Source: Pseudomonas parakoreensis
Lineage (GTDB): Bacteria > Pseudomonadota > Gammaproteobacteria > Pseudomonadales > Pseudomonadaceae
NCBI RefSeq assembly: GCF_021602155.1
Contig: NZ_BQHY01000002.1
Coordinates: 186,001 to 250,000, forward strand
DNA: 64,000 nucleotides
Direction of reading: 5' to 3'
Positions 50,777 to 59,516 of the stretch are shown here, in pieces. The translations under genes were made by a program, and so were the position numbers. A model generated the notes under the pieces. That model made no database searches. It saw only the letters and a program-made list of their open reading frames with translations, and was not told the DNA's origin. Within the stretch, counting starts at the first letter, position 1. The number at the start of each line of letters is the position of its first letter.

Positions 50777-51601
50777 ATGAAAAAGTCGCCACTCGCGTTA
50801 TTGCTGACCCTCGGTTTGCTCAACACCCCGCTGTCGGCGTTCGCCGCAACAGCGCCGCTGGATCTGGTCGGCCCGGTGTCGGACTACAAGATCTACGTCT
50901 CCGAGCAACTGGATGAACTGGGCAGCCACACCAAGCAGTTCACCGATGCGGTGAAGAAAGGCGATCTGCCCACCGCGCAAAAGTTCTACGCGCCGACCCG
51001 CGTCTACTACGAGTCGATCGAACCGATTGCCGAGCTGTTCAGTGACCTTGATGCGTCCATCGACTCGCGCGTCGACGACCACGAAAAAGGCGTGAAGGCT
51101 GAAGATTTCACCGGTTTCCATCGCCTCGAATATTCGCTGTTCTCGGAGAAGAGCACCGAAGGCCTGACGGCGCTGGCTGACAAGCTGGACAGCGACGTGA
51201 AAGACCTGCAGACCCGCGTCGCCGGCCTGACCTTCCCGCCGGAGAAAGTCGTCGGCGGTGCGGCCGCGCTGTTGGAGGAAGTGGCCGCGACCAAGATCTC
51301 CGGTGAAGAAGATCGCTACAGCCACACCGACCTGTACGATTTCCAGGGCAACATCGACGGCGCTAAGAAGATCGTCGACCTGTTCCGTCCGCAGATCGAA
51401 AAGCAGGACAAGGCGTTCGTTGCCAAAGTCGACAAGAACTTTGCCACCGTCGACAAGATCCTCGCCAAGTACAAGACCAAGGACGGTGGTTTCGAGACGT
51501 ATGACAAGGTGAAGGACAACGATCGCAAGGCACTGGTCGGGCCGGTCAATACGTTGGCGGAAGACCTGTCCACGTTGCGTGGCAAGTTGGGTCTTAACTG
51601 A
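50777..51601 (+). CDS. EfeM/EfeO-like M75 imelysin-domain protein
   Basis: A 274-residue periplasmic protein. The signal peptide (about 1-23, ending AFA) is followed by an M75 domain only, with [13 protein letters not shown] at the start and the metal motif [14 protein letters not shown] near residue 112. It has no cupredoxin domain, like the EfeM of some Efe systems. The ATG at 50777 follows GGAG. Probably shares the efeUOB transcript and acts as the second iron-binding carrier. Confidence 0.9.
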   Translation: MKKSPLALLLTLGLLNTPLSAFAATAPLDLVGPVSDYKIYVSEQLDELGSHTKQFTDAVKKGDLPTAQKFYAPTRVYYESIEPIAELFSDLDASIDSRVDDHEKGVKAEDFTGFHRLEYSLFSEKSTEGLTALADKLDSDVKDLQTRVAGLTFPPEKVVGGAAALLEEVAATKISGEEDRYSHTDLYDFQGNIDGAKKIVDLFRPQIEKQDKAFVAKVDKNFATVDKILAKYKTKDGGFETYDKVKDNDRKALVGPVNTLAEDLSTLRGKLGLN

Positions 51602-51620
51602 CGGATCTGAGTCGCCAGTA

Positions 51621-51702
51621 AAAAAGATCGCAGCCTTCGGCAGCTCCTACAGGGTGTTCACATACCCAATGTAGGAGCTGCCGGAGGCTGCGATCTTTTG
51701 CT
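51621..51702. repeat. Paired repeat, TGTAGGAGCTGCCG class, arms in reversed (back-to-back) order
   Basis: Here the arms point the other way from most copies: AAGATCGCAGCCTTCGGCAGCTCCTACA comes first and TGTAGGAGCTGCCGGAGGCTGCGATCTT second, so the TAGG ends are inside the pair. It sits between the convergent efeM and pssA ends. Confidence 0.9.
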
Positions 51703-51710
51703 TTTAACGG

Positions 51711-53054
51711 TTACAAAATCCGGTACAGCAACCGCTCAATCCGCACCCGGCTCACCCGCTTGAGAAACTTCGCCACTCCCGCCGGATACTCCGGCAGAGT
51801 CTCAAGGTTCTGGAAGCTGGCAATCCGTGTGGTGTTGCGGAAGATCTCTGCCTGCTCCTTCGCCCGTGGCTCAAGCCACTCGCCTTGCGGATCATCGATC
51901 AGCAGCGCGTTTTCCAGGTCGAGACGAAACGCCCGCGGGTTGAGGTTGTTGCCGGTCAGCAGCGTATAGCGCTGATCCACCCACATGCCCTTGAGGTGGT
52001 AACTGTTGTCGCCGTCACGCCACAGGTGCAGGTTCAACTGGCCGCTGTCGATGTTGCGCTGATGACGCTTGGCGAAGCGGCGCAGGCTGATTTCGTACAG
52101 GTACGGCAGCGCCGCAATCACCTTGAACGGCTCGCTCGGCGGAATGTAGAAATCGTTGGCGGTTTTGTCGCCGACCACGATGTCGATCTTCACCCCACGG
52201 GCCAGCGCGCGGTTGATCTCGCGGATGATCGGCAGCGGCAGATTGAAGTACGGGGTGCAAATCGTCAGTTGCTGTTGCGCACTGGCGATCAGCTCGACAA
52301 TCACCCGGTTCAACGGGTTGTTCTTGCCCACGCCCAGCAGCGGACTCACCGACAGGCCGCTATGCGCTGTACTGCCGGCGCTGGTGTCGTACGCCGCGTA
52401 TTTGAGACGGCTGCGCAGGTCGCCGATGTCGTTGCGCAGGCTGCGGGTAGTTGGCAGGTTCGGCAGGTCGAGGCGATGCACAGCCTTGGATTCGATCAGA
52501 CCGTGCTTGACCAGATGGTGCATCGAGTCTGCCAGTTCGCGGCTGTGCAGTACGTGGTAGCGGTCGAAACGGTACTTGTCGAACTTGTGCAGGTAGACGT
52601 TGTTCAGGCTCGCACCGCTGTAAACCACACAGTCGTCGATCACGAAGCCTTTCAGGTGCAAGACGCCAAACAGTTCGCGGGTCTGCACCGGGACGCCGTA
52701 GACCGGCACTTCACTCTGATGCGTGCGGGTCATTTCCTGATACCACGCCGAGTTGCCCGGCTGCTTGCCGGCACCGATCAACCCGCGCTGGGCGCGCAGC
52801 CAGTCGACCACCACGACGATCTCCAGCTCCGGGCGCTTGAGCTTGGCGGCGTGCAAGGCATCGAGGATTTCCTGACCGGCCTCGTCGTGCTGCAGATACA
52901 GCGCAACGATGTAGATGCGCCGGGTCGCCTCGGCGATTTTCTCCAGCAGGCAACGACGGAACTCGGCGGCGCCGGACAGAATCGTCACGGCCTCGGCAGT
53001 CAGCGGAAAGCTGCGCAGTTTGGGCAGCAAAGAGCGTTTGAAAAGCAACGGCAT
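51711..53054 (-). CDS. pssA: PssA, CDP-diacylglycerol-serine O-phosphatidyltransferase (PLD type)
   Basis: A 447-residue type I PssA very like the E. coli enzyme (451). Two phospholipase-D HKD motifs are present: HLKGFVIDD from residue 133 (His133, Lys135, Asp140) and HLKGMWVDQRY near residue 350. The conserved blocks VPVYGVPVQTRELFGVLH, YSGASLNNVYLHKFDKYR and VGDKTANDFYIPPSEPFK are clear. It makes phosphatidylserine, the precursor of phosphatidylethanolamine. Translation could run further upstream only by reading through a repeat element, so ATG 53054 is used. Confidence 0.96.
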   Translation of the reverse strand: MPLLFKRSLLPKLRSFPLTAEAVTILSGAAEFRRCLLEKIAEATRRIYIVALYLQHDEAGQEILDALHAAKLKRPELEIVVVVDWLRAQRGLIGAGKQPGNSAWYQEMTRTHQSEVPVYGVPVQTRELFGVLHLKGFVIDDCVVYSGASLNNVYLHKFDKYRFDRYHVLHSRELADSMHHLVKHGLIESKAVHRLDLPNLPTTRSLRNDIGDLRSRLKYAAYDTSAGSTAHSGLSVSPLLGVGKNNPLNRVIVELIASAQQQLTICTPYFNLPLPIIREINRALARGVKIDIVVGDKTANDFYIPPSEPFKVIAALPYLYEISLRRFAKRHQRNIDSGQLNLHLWRDGDNSYHLKGMWVDQRYTLLTGNNLNPRAFRLDLENALLIDDPQGEWLEPRAKEQAEIFRNTTRIASFQNLETLPEYPAGVAKFLKRVSRVRIERLLYRIL

Positions 53055-53134
53055 AGGGCTCGCAATGGGTCGAATCCGAAGAACCCGAGAGCTTACACCA
53101 TCAACCGGTTCGGGTCTTGTGAGTGTCTGTAAAG

Positions 53135-53213
53135 AGATCAAAAGATCGCAGCCTTCGGCAGCTCCAACAGGGATCAGTGTAGGAGCTGCCGAAGGCTGCG
53201 ATCTTTTGATCTT
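53135..53213. repeat. Paired repeat, TGTAGGAGCTGCCG class, back-to-back arms
   Basis: GATCAAAAGATCGCAGCCTTCGGCAGCTCC precedes TGTAGGAGCTGCCGAAGGCTGCGATC. The arms are back-to-back as at 51621, in the divergent gap of pssA and the TetR gene, close to the TetR operator. Confidence 0.9.
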
Positions 53214-53232
53214 AAAAATAGCTTGCGAAAGG

Positions 53233-53246
53233 AGAACGATCGTTCT
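53233..53246. promoter_or_regulatory. Perfect 14-bp palindrome, TetR autoregulator operator
   Basis: AGAACGATCGTTCT is a perfect palindrome 13 bases before the TetR ATG and overlaps the likely ribosome site and promoter. TetR proteins commonly bind such sites to repress their own and adjacent genes. Confidence 0.65.
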
Positions 53247-53258
53247 ACTGTTTGCCAC

Positions 53259-53822
53259 ATGAACGAAATCAATGACACCTCAACCCGCGACATCATTCTG
53301 GATGTCACCGAAAAGTTGATCTACAAAAGTGGCATTGCAGCCACCGGCATGGATCTTCTGGTGAAAACCGCCGGCGTCTCCAGAAAAAGCATTTACCGCT
53401 ACTTCGCCAACAAGGAGGAGCTGACCGTCGCCGCCCTGCAACGCCGCGACGTGCGCTGGATGCACTGGTACCGCAGCGCTGTCGATCAGGCCGAAACCCC
53501 GGCCGACCGCCTGCTGAACCTGTTTACCGTGCTCAAAGGCTGGTTCGCCTCGGAAGGCTTCCGCGGCTGCGCCTTCATCAATACCAGTGGCGAGACCGGT
53601 GACCCCGAAGACCCGGTGCGCCAGGTCGCCAAAGACCACAAACAGAAGCTGCTCGACTACCTGTGCGAGCTGTGTACCGAACATGGCGTCGAAGATCCGC
53701 AACGTCTGGCCAGGCAGTTGCTGATCCTGATTGACGGCGCCATTACCGTAGCGCTTGTGATGGGTGATCACAGTGCCGCTGATAATGCGCAATGCATGGC
53801 GCGTAAGTTATTGGACCTGTAA
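53259..53822 (+). CDS. TetR family transcriptional regulator
   Basis: A 187-residue TetR regulator. The N-terminal DNA-binding domain is about 10-56, with GMDLLVKTAGVSRKSIYRYFANKEEL as helix-turn-helix. The C-terminal domain has GFRGCAFINTSGETGDPEDPV, typical of the group that controls stress and aldehyde-related genes. It precedes the NTF2-like protein at 53879 by 56 bases and probably controls it. The palindrome at 53233 suggests autorepression. Confidence 0.9.
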   Translation: MNEINDTSTRDIILDVTEKLIYKSGIAATGMDLLVKTAGVSRKSIYRYFANKEELTVAALQRRDVRWMHWYRSAVDQAETPADRLLNLFTVLKGWFASEGFRGCAFINTSGETGDPEDPVRQVAKDHKQKLLDYLCELCTEHGVEDPQRLARQLLILIDGAITVALVMGDHSAADNAQCMARKLLDL

Positions 53823-53878
53823 CGCCTTAAATAAGCCTGAACCGTTGTTTAATCGTTTATTAGATCGGGAGACTGACA

Positions 53879-54358
53879 ATGTCGACTGCTGCCCAAGTGC
53901 GTCCGCCTTTACCGCCGTTCAACCATGAATCGGCCATCGAAAAAGTTCGACTGGCCGAAGATGGCTGGAACTCCCGCGACCCCGAGAAGGTGTCGCTGGC
54001 CTACACACTCGACACGAAATGGCGCAACCGCGCCGAGTTCGCCAACAACCGTGAAGAAGCCAAGGCGTTCCTGACCCGTAAATGGGCCAAGGAACTCGAT
54101 TATCGCCTGATCAAGGAACTCTGGGCCTATTCGGATACGCGGATTGCCGTGCGCTACGCCTATGAATGGCGCGACGATTCGGGCAACTGGTTCCGTTCCT
54201 ACGGCAATGAAAACTGGGAGTTCGATGAGCACGGCCTGATGTTCCAGCGCTATGCCTGCATCAACGACATGCCGATCAAGGAAAGTGAACGCAAGTTCCA
54301 TTGGCCGCTGGGTCGGCGTCCGGATGATCATCCGGGGCTCTCCGATCTCGGTCTCTGA
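53879..54358 (+). CDS. NTF2-like (DUF1348) protein
   Basis: A 159-residue nuclear transport factor 2-like, SnoaL-type single-domain protein. The DUF1348 signature is seen in [63 protein letters not shown] and the end [18 protein letters not shown]. No enzymatic role is established for the family. Its position 56 bases after the TetR gene makes the two a likely regulator-target pair. Confidence 0.9.
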   Translation: MSTAAQVRPPLPPFNHESAIEKVRLAEDGWNSRDPEKVSLAYTLDTKWRNRAEFANNREEAKAFLTRKWAKELDYRLIKELWAYSDTRIAVRYAYEWRDDSGNWFRSYGNENWEFDEHGLMFQRYACINDMPIKESERKFHWPLGRRPDDHPGLSDLGL

Positions 54359-54375
54359 GTTCATGTAGATCGAAA

Positions 54376-54466
54376 ATGTGGGAGCGAGCTTGCTCGCGAA
54401 GGCGTTGTGTCAGTCAATACTCATGTAACTGACAAACCGCTTTCGCGAGCAAGCTCGCTCCCACAT
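54376..54466. repeat. Paired repeat, ATGTGGGAGCGAGCTTGCTCGCGAA class
   Basis: ATGTGGGAGCGAGCTTGCTCGCGAAGGCG faces CGCTTTCGCGAGCAAGCTCGCTCCCACAT at about 35 bases distance, between the NTF2-like and sfnG ends. Confidence 0.9.
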
Positions 54467-54480
54467 TGGTTTTGTAGTGG

Positions 54481-55563
54481 TCAGGCGACGGCGGCAGTCT
54501 TTTCAGCCTCCAGTTCGCGCACCAACGGCAACACACGCTTGCCGAAATACTCCACCTCCTCCTGAAAGTGCAGAAACCCCGCCAACACCAGATCCACCCC
54601 CACCGCTTTCAGCGCCACAATCCGCTCGGCAATCTGCTGTGGCGTGCCGACCAGGTTGGTCTTGAAGCCATCGTTGTATTGCACCAGATCCTCGAACGTC
54701 GATTTCGCCCAGTTGCCCTCACCTTCCGGCGACGCCCTGCCCGCCTGCTTCGCCGCGTCACCGAAAGCATTCACCGCTTCCGGGTCGGCCTGGTCGATGA
54801 TCTGCGCCAGTACAGCTCGGGCCTCTTCTTCGGTGTCGCGGGCGATGACAAAAGCGTTGACGCCGATTTTCACCGAATGATTGTTTGCCGCCGCTTTGGC
54901 CCGGATGTCATCGACCTGCGCCTTGATCCCTTCGACGCTGTTGCCGTTGGTGAAATACCAGTCCGAAACCCGCGCCGCCATGTCCCTTGCCGCACGGGAA
55001 CTGCCACCCTGGAAGATTTCCGGGCGGCCCAGCGGTTTCGGTTTGAGGCTGTAATTGTCGAAACGGTAGAAGTCGCCGCGAAAAGTGAAGTTGTCCTGGC
55101 TCCAGATCCCGCGCAGCGAGCGGATGAATTCCTCGGAACGCCGGTAGCGCTCGTCGTGTTCCAGCCAATGTTCGCCGATGGCCTGGAATTCGCCCTTGAA
55201 CCAACCGCTGACGATATTGACCGCAATCCGGCCGTTGGTGAGTTGATCGATGGTCGCCAGTTGCTTGGCTGCCAGCGCCGGTTGCCAAGGCCCCGGCAGA
55301 ATCGCCGCGATCACCTTGAGCCTGGTGGTAGCTGCCAGCAGCGCATGACTGAACGCCACCGATTCATGCTGGAACTCGGCACCGTAACCGGCGGTAAAGC
55401 GGATCTGCGTCAGGGCATACTCGAACCCCGCCGCTTCGGCGAGTTGCGCCAGTTTGCGGTTGTAGTCGATGCCCCAGTCGGTGCGCTGCTCGATCTTGCT
55501 GACCACCAGGCCGCCACTGACGTTCGGCACCCAGTAGGCGAATTTCACGGCTTGCTTGCTCAT
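54481..55563 (-). CDS. sfnG: SfnG, FMNH2-dependent dimethylsulfone monooxygenase
   Basis: A 360-residue LLM-class (bacterial luciferase-like) TIM-barrel monooxygenase. FAYWVPNVSGGLVVSKIEQR (8-27), LTQIRFTAGYGAEFQHESV and FQGGSSRAARDMAARVSDWY are strongly SfnG-like, and the length agrees with P. putida SfnG. It converts dimethylsulfone to methanesulfinate with FMNH2 from a separate reductase (SfnF, not in the window). A sigma-54 promoter is upstream, as expected for sfnG. GAGGA precedes ATG 55563. Related to sulphur starvation. Confidence 0.93.
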   Translation of the reverse strand: MSKQAVKFAYWVPNVSGGLVVSKIEQRTDWGIDYNRKLAQLAEAAGFEYALTQIRFTAGYGAEFQHESVAFSHALLAATTRLKVIAAILPGPWQPALAAKQLATIDQLTNGRIAVNIVSGWFKGEFQAIGEHWLEHDERYRRSEEFIRSLRGIWSQDNFTFRGDFYRFDNYSLKPKPLGRPEIFQGGSSRAARDMAARVSDWYFTNGNSVEGIKAQVDDIRAKAAANNHSVKIGVNAFVIARDTEEEARAVLAQIIDQADPEAVNAFGDAAKQAGRASPEGEGNWAKSTFEDLVQYNDGFKTNLVGTPQQIAERIVALKAVGVDLVLAGFLHFQEEVEYFGKRVLPLVRELEAEKTAAVA

Positions 55564-55603
55564 TGGCGTGTCCTCGGGATATTTGCGGAGATGTGGGGGA
55601 TAG

Positions 55604-55619
55604 AGCAGCAAGCGTGCCA
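55604..55619 (-). promoter_or_regulatory. Sigma-54 (-24/-12) promoter of sfnG
   Basis: Read on the minus strand, 55619-55604 is TGGCACGCTTGCTGCT. It has the -24 GG and -12 GC with exactly ten bases between, and matches TGGCACG-N4-TTGCT with one mismatch. The predicted start near 55592 gives a 5' leader of about 29 bases with the ribosome site. sfnG is known in P. putida to depend on sigma-54 and SfnR. Confidence 0.72.
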
Positions 55620-55693
55620 GGGTTGAAATGCCCGGTTTTGTTGGGCTTGGGGCTGATGGTGTTGCATTCTTGGAGGGTAATTTGTCGTCGAGG

Positions 55694-55709
55694 TGTTGGG
55701 TAGGCAACA
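55694..55709. promoter_or_regulatory. Candidate activator site (TGTTG-N6-CAACA) for sigma-54 enhancer protein
   Basis: TGTTGGGTAGGCAACA is an inverted repeat of 5+6+5 bases about 80-95 bases upstream of the -24 element, the usual distance for an enhancer-binding protein such as SfnR. Assignment is inference from spacing and symmetry. Confidence 0.42.
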
Positions 55710-55732
55710 GTTGAATAGCCTTTGCCTGTGCA

Positions 55733-55835
55733 GGCCGCGTCGCTGGCAAGCCAGCTCCCACAGGTTTTCGGTCTGTTCTCAACATTTGTGATCGCTGAAG
55801 ATCCCTGTGGGAGCTGGCTTGCCAGCGATGCGGCC
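55733..55835. repeat. Paired repeat, TGTGGGAGCTGGCTTGCCAGCGAT class
   Basis: GGCCGCGTCGCTGGCAAGCCAGCTCCCACA faces TGTGGGAGCTGGCTTGCCAGCGATGCGGCC, among the most complete copies in the window. With the sigma-54 promoter and the candidate enhancer site it accounts for most of the 358-base gap 55564-55921 between sfnG and the TSUP gene. Confidence 0.92.
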
Positions 55836-55921
55836 ATACGGGTCGCCGCAACAGTTGGATACAGGTAACATGTCAGCCCTTCCCCGCAGCCCTTCTGCGC
55901 CCTGCCGAATAAGCCGATTCC

Positions 55922-56701
55922 ATGCCTTTCGAACTCAGCGTTGACCTCACCACCCTGGCCATCCTGGCTTTCGTCGCTTTCATTGCCGGTTTCATCGACG
56001 CCATCGCTGGCGGCGGTGGTCTGCTGACCACGCCCGCGCTGCTGACGGCCGGCCTGCCGCCACACCTGGTGTTAGGCACCAACAAACTCAGTTCGACTTT
56101 CGGCTCGGCCACCGCCAGCTTCACCTTCTACCGGCGCAAACTGTTCCACCCCCGGCAATGGATGCACGCGATCGTCGGTACCCTGGTCGGGGCGTTGACC
56201 GGCGCGATTGTTGCCCATTACCTGCCAGCGGAATGGCTGAACAAGATGCTGCCGGTGATCGTCTTCGCCTGCGGCCTGTATCTGTTGTTCGGCGGAACGC
56301 CAAAAGCGCCGCTGGACAGCGACGCACCCATCAAGAAGAAATGGCAATCGAGCCAAGGCTTCAGCCTCGGTTTCTACGACGGCGTGGCCGGCCCCGGCAC
56401 GGGCGCGTTCTGGACCGTCAGCAGCCTGCTGCTCTACCCCATCGACCTGGTCAAGGCCAGCGGTGTAGCGCGCAGCATGAACTTCGTCAGCAACATTGCG
56501 GCGCTGTCGGTGTTCATGTTCTCCGGGCAGGTGGACTGGATCATCGGCCTGAGCATGGGCCTGTCGGTGATGGTCGGCGCATTCTTCGGGGCGCGCACCG
56601 CGATCAGCGGCGGCGCCAAGTTCATTCGTCCGGTGTTCATCACCGTGGTGCTGGGGCTTACTGTGCGCCTAGCCTGGCAGCACTGGTTCAGCGTGGCCTA
56701 A
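55922..56701 (+). CDS. TSUP family permease (TauE/SafE)
   Basis: A 259-residue inner-membrane permease with about eight helices. The TSUP hallmark is [23 protein letters not shown] (about 23-45), [15 protein letters not shown] (52-66) and the second-half counterpart [19 protein letters not shown]. Family members export or import sulphite, sulphoacetate or other sulphur anions. The divergent neighbour sfnG supports a sulphur role. The last 33 bases overlap the end of the opposing nudC. Confidence 0.88.
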   Translation: MPFELSVDLTTLAILAFVAFIAGFIDAIAGGGGLLTTPALLTAGLPPHLVLGTNKLSSTFGSATASFTFYRRKLFHPRQWMHAIVGTLVGALTGAIVAHYLPAEWLNKMLPVIVFACGLYLLFGGTPKAPLDSDAPIKKKWQSSQGFSLGFYDGVAGPGTGAFWTVSSLLLYPIDLVKASGVARSMNFVSNIAALSVFMFSGQVDWIIGLSMGLSVMVGAFFGARTAISGGAKFIRPVFITVVLGLTVRLAWQHWFSVA

Positions 56702-57499
56702 ACGGCGCGCCACGTAGACGTCGATCAGGTAACGGGCAATCGATTTTGACGCCGGCAACGGCGGCAGATCGTGCACGTTGAACCACTGGGCGTCTTCGAT
56801 TTCGTCTTCCTGGCAAACGATCTCGCCACCGGCATATTCGGCATGGAAGCCCAGCATCATCGAGTGCGGGAACGGCCAGCACTGACTGCCCATGTACTGG
56901 ATGTTCTTCACCTCGATGCTGACTTCCTCGCGCACCTCGCGAATCAGACAATCCTCGGCCGATTCGCCCGGCTCGGCAAACCCGGCCAGCGTGCTGTAGA
57001 CCCCGGTGACGAAACGCGGTGAGCGCGCCAGCAGGATCTCGTCACCGCGGGTGACCAGCACGATCATGCTCGGTGAAATGCGCGGGTAACTGCGCAATTC
57101 ACACGGCTGGCAATACATGGCCCGCTCCCGTGGCACCTGGGTCATGGCCTGACCGCAATTGCCGCAAAAGCGATGTTCGCGCGCCCAGGTGCCGATCTGC
57201 GCGGCATAACCCAACACCTTGTAGACGGTGTGATCGCCATCGAGCATGAACGCCCGCAGCCCCTTCCAGTTGCAGCCCGGCACTTCGCTGTGACTGTGCA
57301 GCTCCAGCAGATACACCGGCTCGCCATCAAGATGGCCGATGCCATGCTCGGCGAGGATCGACAAGTCCTGACGCTTGAGCCATTCCCGGGGGAACAGCGC
57401 GCCGTTGTCATCGAACAGAAAGCCTTCGGGGCTGCGCGCCACGGCCCAGCCGCCGGGTTGATCGGTGTCCAGTACTGCAGTGGTCCAGCGAGCTGTCAT
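56669..57499 (-). CDS. nudC: NudC, NAD(+)/NADH diphosphatase
   Basis: A 276-residue Nudix hydrolase. The zinc ribbon has Cys112, Cys115, Cys130 and Cys133. The Nudix box [20 protein letters not shown] (173-192) has the REXXEE core. The NudC-specific tail motif SQPWPFPxS is present as SQCWPFPHS (205-213), with Cys for Pro, a change I would expect in this genus. It splits NAD(H) and deNADs RNA caps. The gene begins seven bases before the enoyl-CoA hydratase-like gene at 57506 (same strand, upstream). Confidence 0.94.
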   Translation of the reverse strand: MTARWTTAVLDTDQPGGWAVARSPEGFLFDDNGALFPREWLKRQDLSILAEHGIGHLDGEPVYLLELHSHSEVPGCNWKGLRAFMLDGDHTVYKVLGYAAQIGTWAREHRFCGNCGQAMTQVPRERAMYCQPCELRSYPRISPSMIVLVTRGDEILLARSPRFVTGVYSTLAGFAEPGESAEDCLIREVREEVSIEVKNIQYMGSQCWPFPHSMMLGFHAEYAGGEIVCQEDEIEDAQWFNVHDLPPLPASKSIARYLIDVYVARRLGHAEPVLPG

Positions 57500-57505
57500 G
57501 GTTTC

Positions 57506-58318
57506 TCAATCCAGAAATTCAGGTTTCTGTTTACTCATATGGGCGGCCATGGCCACGCGCAAGTCGGTGGATTGCAACATGGCGGCGTTCCAGGTGGCAA
57601 CGTATTCGAGACCGTCGTCAATGCGGTGGTCACGCATGTAGCTGATCATTTCCTTGGTGCCGGTGACCGCGATGGGCGATTTGCGGGCGATCTCGCGAGC
57701 AATGTCCATCACGCCTTCGAGCAGCAGTTCCTTGTCACTGTACACGCGATTGACCAGGCCAATGCTGCGCGCTTCCTCGGCGCCAAAGGTGCGACCGGTA
57801 TAAGCCAGTTCACGCAGCATGCCGTCGCCGATGATCCGTGGCAACCGTTGCAAAGTGCCAACATCGGCGGCCATGCCGATATCGATTTCCTTGATCGAGA
57901 ACTGCGCATCTTCCGCAGCGTAACGCATGTCGCAGGCGGCGATCAGGTCGATGGCACCACCGAGGCAATAGCCTTGAATCGCCGCCAGCACCGGTTTGCG
58001 GCAATTATCGACGGCGTTGAACGAGGCTTGCAGGGTCAGGATCTTGCGCCGCAGCAGACGCGCGTTACGGCCGACGTCCTTGCCCAGCTCATTGGCGACG
58101 CCAGCGAGCATCATCAGGTCGATGCCGGAGGAAAAGTGTTTGCCGTTGCCGCTGAGCACCACCACTCGCACTTCGTCGGTGTCATCGATCCACTGGAAAA
58201 TCTCGACGATCTCGCTCCAGAACGCGGCATTCATCGAGTTGATCTTCTCCGGGCGATTGATCTGCACATGCGCGATGTTGTCGGCCAGTTCGACGCTGGA
58301 GGCGGTGTATTGAGTCAT
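57506..58318 (-). CDS. Delta(3,5)-delta(2,4)-dienoyl-CoA isomerase-like crotonase (ECH1 type)
   Basis: A 270-residue crotonase. VQINRPEKINSMNAAFW (18-34), HFSSGIDLMMLAGV (oxyanion strand), GYCLGGAIDLIAACDMRYA and the acidic triad region SIKEIDIGMAADVGTLQRLPRIIG follow mammalian ECH1 closely, where Asp and Glu residues shift double bonds of 3,5-dienoyl-CoA. It serves degradation of unsaturated fatty acids with odd-position double bonds. Seven bases separate it from nudC, downstream on the same strand, so they may be cotranscribed. Confidence 0.88.
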   Translation of the reverse strand: MTQYTASSVELADNIAHVQINRPEKINSMNAAFWSEIVEIFQWIDDTDEVRVVVLSGNGKHFSSGIDLMMLAGVANELGKDVGRNARLLRRKILTLQASFNAVDNCRKPVLAAIQGYCLGGAIDLIAACDMRYAAEDAQFSIKEIDIGMAADVGTLQRLPRIIGDGMLRELAYTGRTFGAEEARSIGLVNRVYSDKELLLEGVMDIAREIARKSPIAVTGTKEMISYMRDHRIDDGLEYVATWNAAMLQSTDLRVAMAAHMSKQKPEFLD

Positions 58319-58435
58319 GGCAGTGATCCTTTACCGGGCAGAAAATGAGGCCCGAACTATAACAAGGCATCACGATGGCGGTTCGGCCAAATGCGGGACT
58401 GACTTCCACAAAGAATTTTGCCGCGCTCCAGTCCG

Positions 58436-58508
58436 TGTAGGAGCTGCCGAAGGCTGCGATCTTTTGACTTTGAAGATCAAAAGGTCGCAGCCTGCGGCAG
58501 CTCCTACA
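58436..58508. repeat. Paired repeat, TGTAGGAGCTGCCG class
   Basis: Facing arms TGTAGGAGCTGCCGAAGGCTGCGATC and GGTCGCAGCCTGCGGCAGCTCCTACA upstream of the dienoyl-CoA isomerase gene. Confidence 0.9.
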
Positions 58509-58529
58509 GGCTTTGTATCGATGCAAAAA

Positions 58530-58558
58530 TGTGGGAGCCAGCCTGCTGGCGATGAGGC
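58530..58558 (+). repeat. Single REP-like unit, TGTGGGAGCCAGCCTGCTGGCGATG
   Basis: One unpaired arm of the TGTGGGAGC class, with its CCAGC/GCTGG hairpin. Lies 22 bases from the preceding repeat and just beyond the methyltransferase stop. Confidence 0.75.
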
Positions 58559-58567
58559 CGCCCCGAT

Positions 58568-59341
58568 CTAACCGCCCTTCACCGCCACATACGCCGCCGT
58601 CTCATAAGGCACCGTCAGCACATGCCGCCCACGCAACGCCGGCTCCGAGGCAATCAGCGCGCGAATCTGCTCATCGACCTTGTCCCGCTGCGCCTGCGGC
58701 AACGCGGCAATGAAACTGGTGGAGCGCACCCGATTGAAAATCACGTCCTCCGGCGAGCCGGTATGTCCATGGTGGAACTGCTGCAAGTGCAACGGCCCGA
58801 ACGCCGGATGCGGAAACACCTGACGCCATTGGCCGGTGTAGTAACGCGGCGTGTCCCCTTCCAGCGCGTTAACGATGGCATCGAGTTTCGGTACCCAACT
58901 GACTTGCGTGTCGCGCAGGTTCCAGATCAGGCCAAGCTTGCCGCCGGGCTTGAGCACCCGAGCGATTTCGCTCAAGGCCTCGGGCGTGGCGAACCAGTGA
59001 AACGCCTGCGCGCAGACCACTGCATCCACCGACGCATCCGGCAGTGGCAGATCGGTCGCCGTACCGCTCACCGCCAGCACCTGCGGCCAGGCGGCGGAAA
59101 GTTTTTCCAGCATCTGCGCCACCGGCTCCACGGCGATTACCTGTGCGTCAGTCGCCACCAGCCGGCCGGTGAACTTGCCGGTACCGGCACCCAGATCGAT
59201 GACCGTCTTGTGACTGTCCAGACCCAACGTCTGGGTCAACCACTGGCTGACCTGCGGCGGGTAGTCCGGGCGCCCCTTGATGTAGGTGTCGGCGGCAGTC
59301 TTGTAGCCGGCAGCAGCGGAGTGATGGACCTGATCGTTCAT
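58568..59341 (-). CDS. Class I SAM-dependent methyltransferase
   Basis: A 257-residue Rossmann-type methyltransferase. Motif I VIDLGAGTGKFTGRL (47-61), VIAVEPVAQMLEKL, LPDASVDAVVCAQAFHWF (about 100-117) and ALSEIARVLKPGGKLGLIWN are all clear. It resembles Ubie-type/Methyltransf_11 enzymes; the acceptor cannot be told. Alone on the minus strand, divergent from the TPR gene. Confidence 0.88.
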   Translation of the reverse strand: MNDQVHHSAAAGYKTAADTYIKGRPDYPPQVSQWLTQTLGLDSHKTVIDLGAGTGKFTGRLVATDAQVIAVEPVAQMLEKLSAAWPQVLAVSGTATDLPLPDASVDAVVCAQAFHWFATPEALSEIARVLKPGGKLGLIWNLRDTQVSWVPKLDAIVNALEGDTPRYYTGQWRQVFPHPAFGPLHLQQFHHGHTGSPEDVIFNRVRSTSFIAALPQAQRDKVDEQIRALIASEPALRGRHVLTVPYETAAYVAVKGG

Positions 59342-59516
59342 GGCAGTTCCTCGTATGGCAGCGCGGAGGCATCGTCAGGCGCTGGATGGACGGCTGGCGT
59401 TCTTGAGCATAACGCCACAATTTGCGCTTACCTTGAACAGAGCCTGACAAAGCAATGAATAAAATGCCGTGCTGTGGTGTTCAAAGTGAAACATAACCCT
59501 CTGTGGAGCCTTGCCC

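Noticed and set aside
53055-53258. N-terminal extension of PssA up to 53258
   Set aside because: The added residues include translations of the repeat element (GAAEGCDLL, KIKRSQPSAAP) that recur wherever the repeat is read, and PssA homology begins at 53054.
57506-58318. Ordinary enoyl-CoA hydratase in fatty acid degradation
   Set aside because: The acidic residue pattern EIDIGMAADVGTLQRLP is that of dienoyl-CoA isomerase, so the ECH1-type name is preferred.
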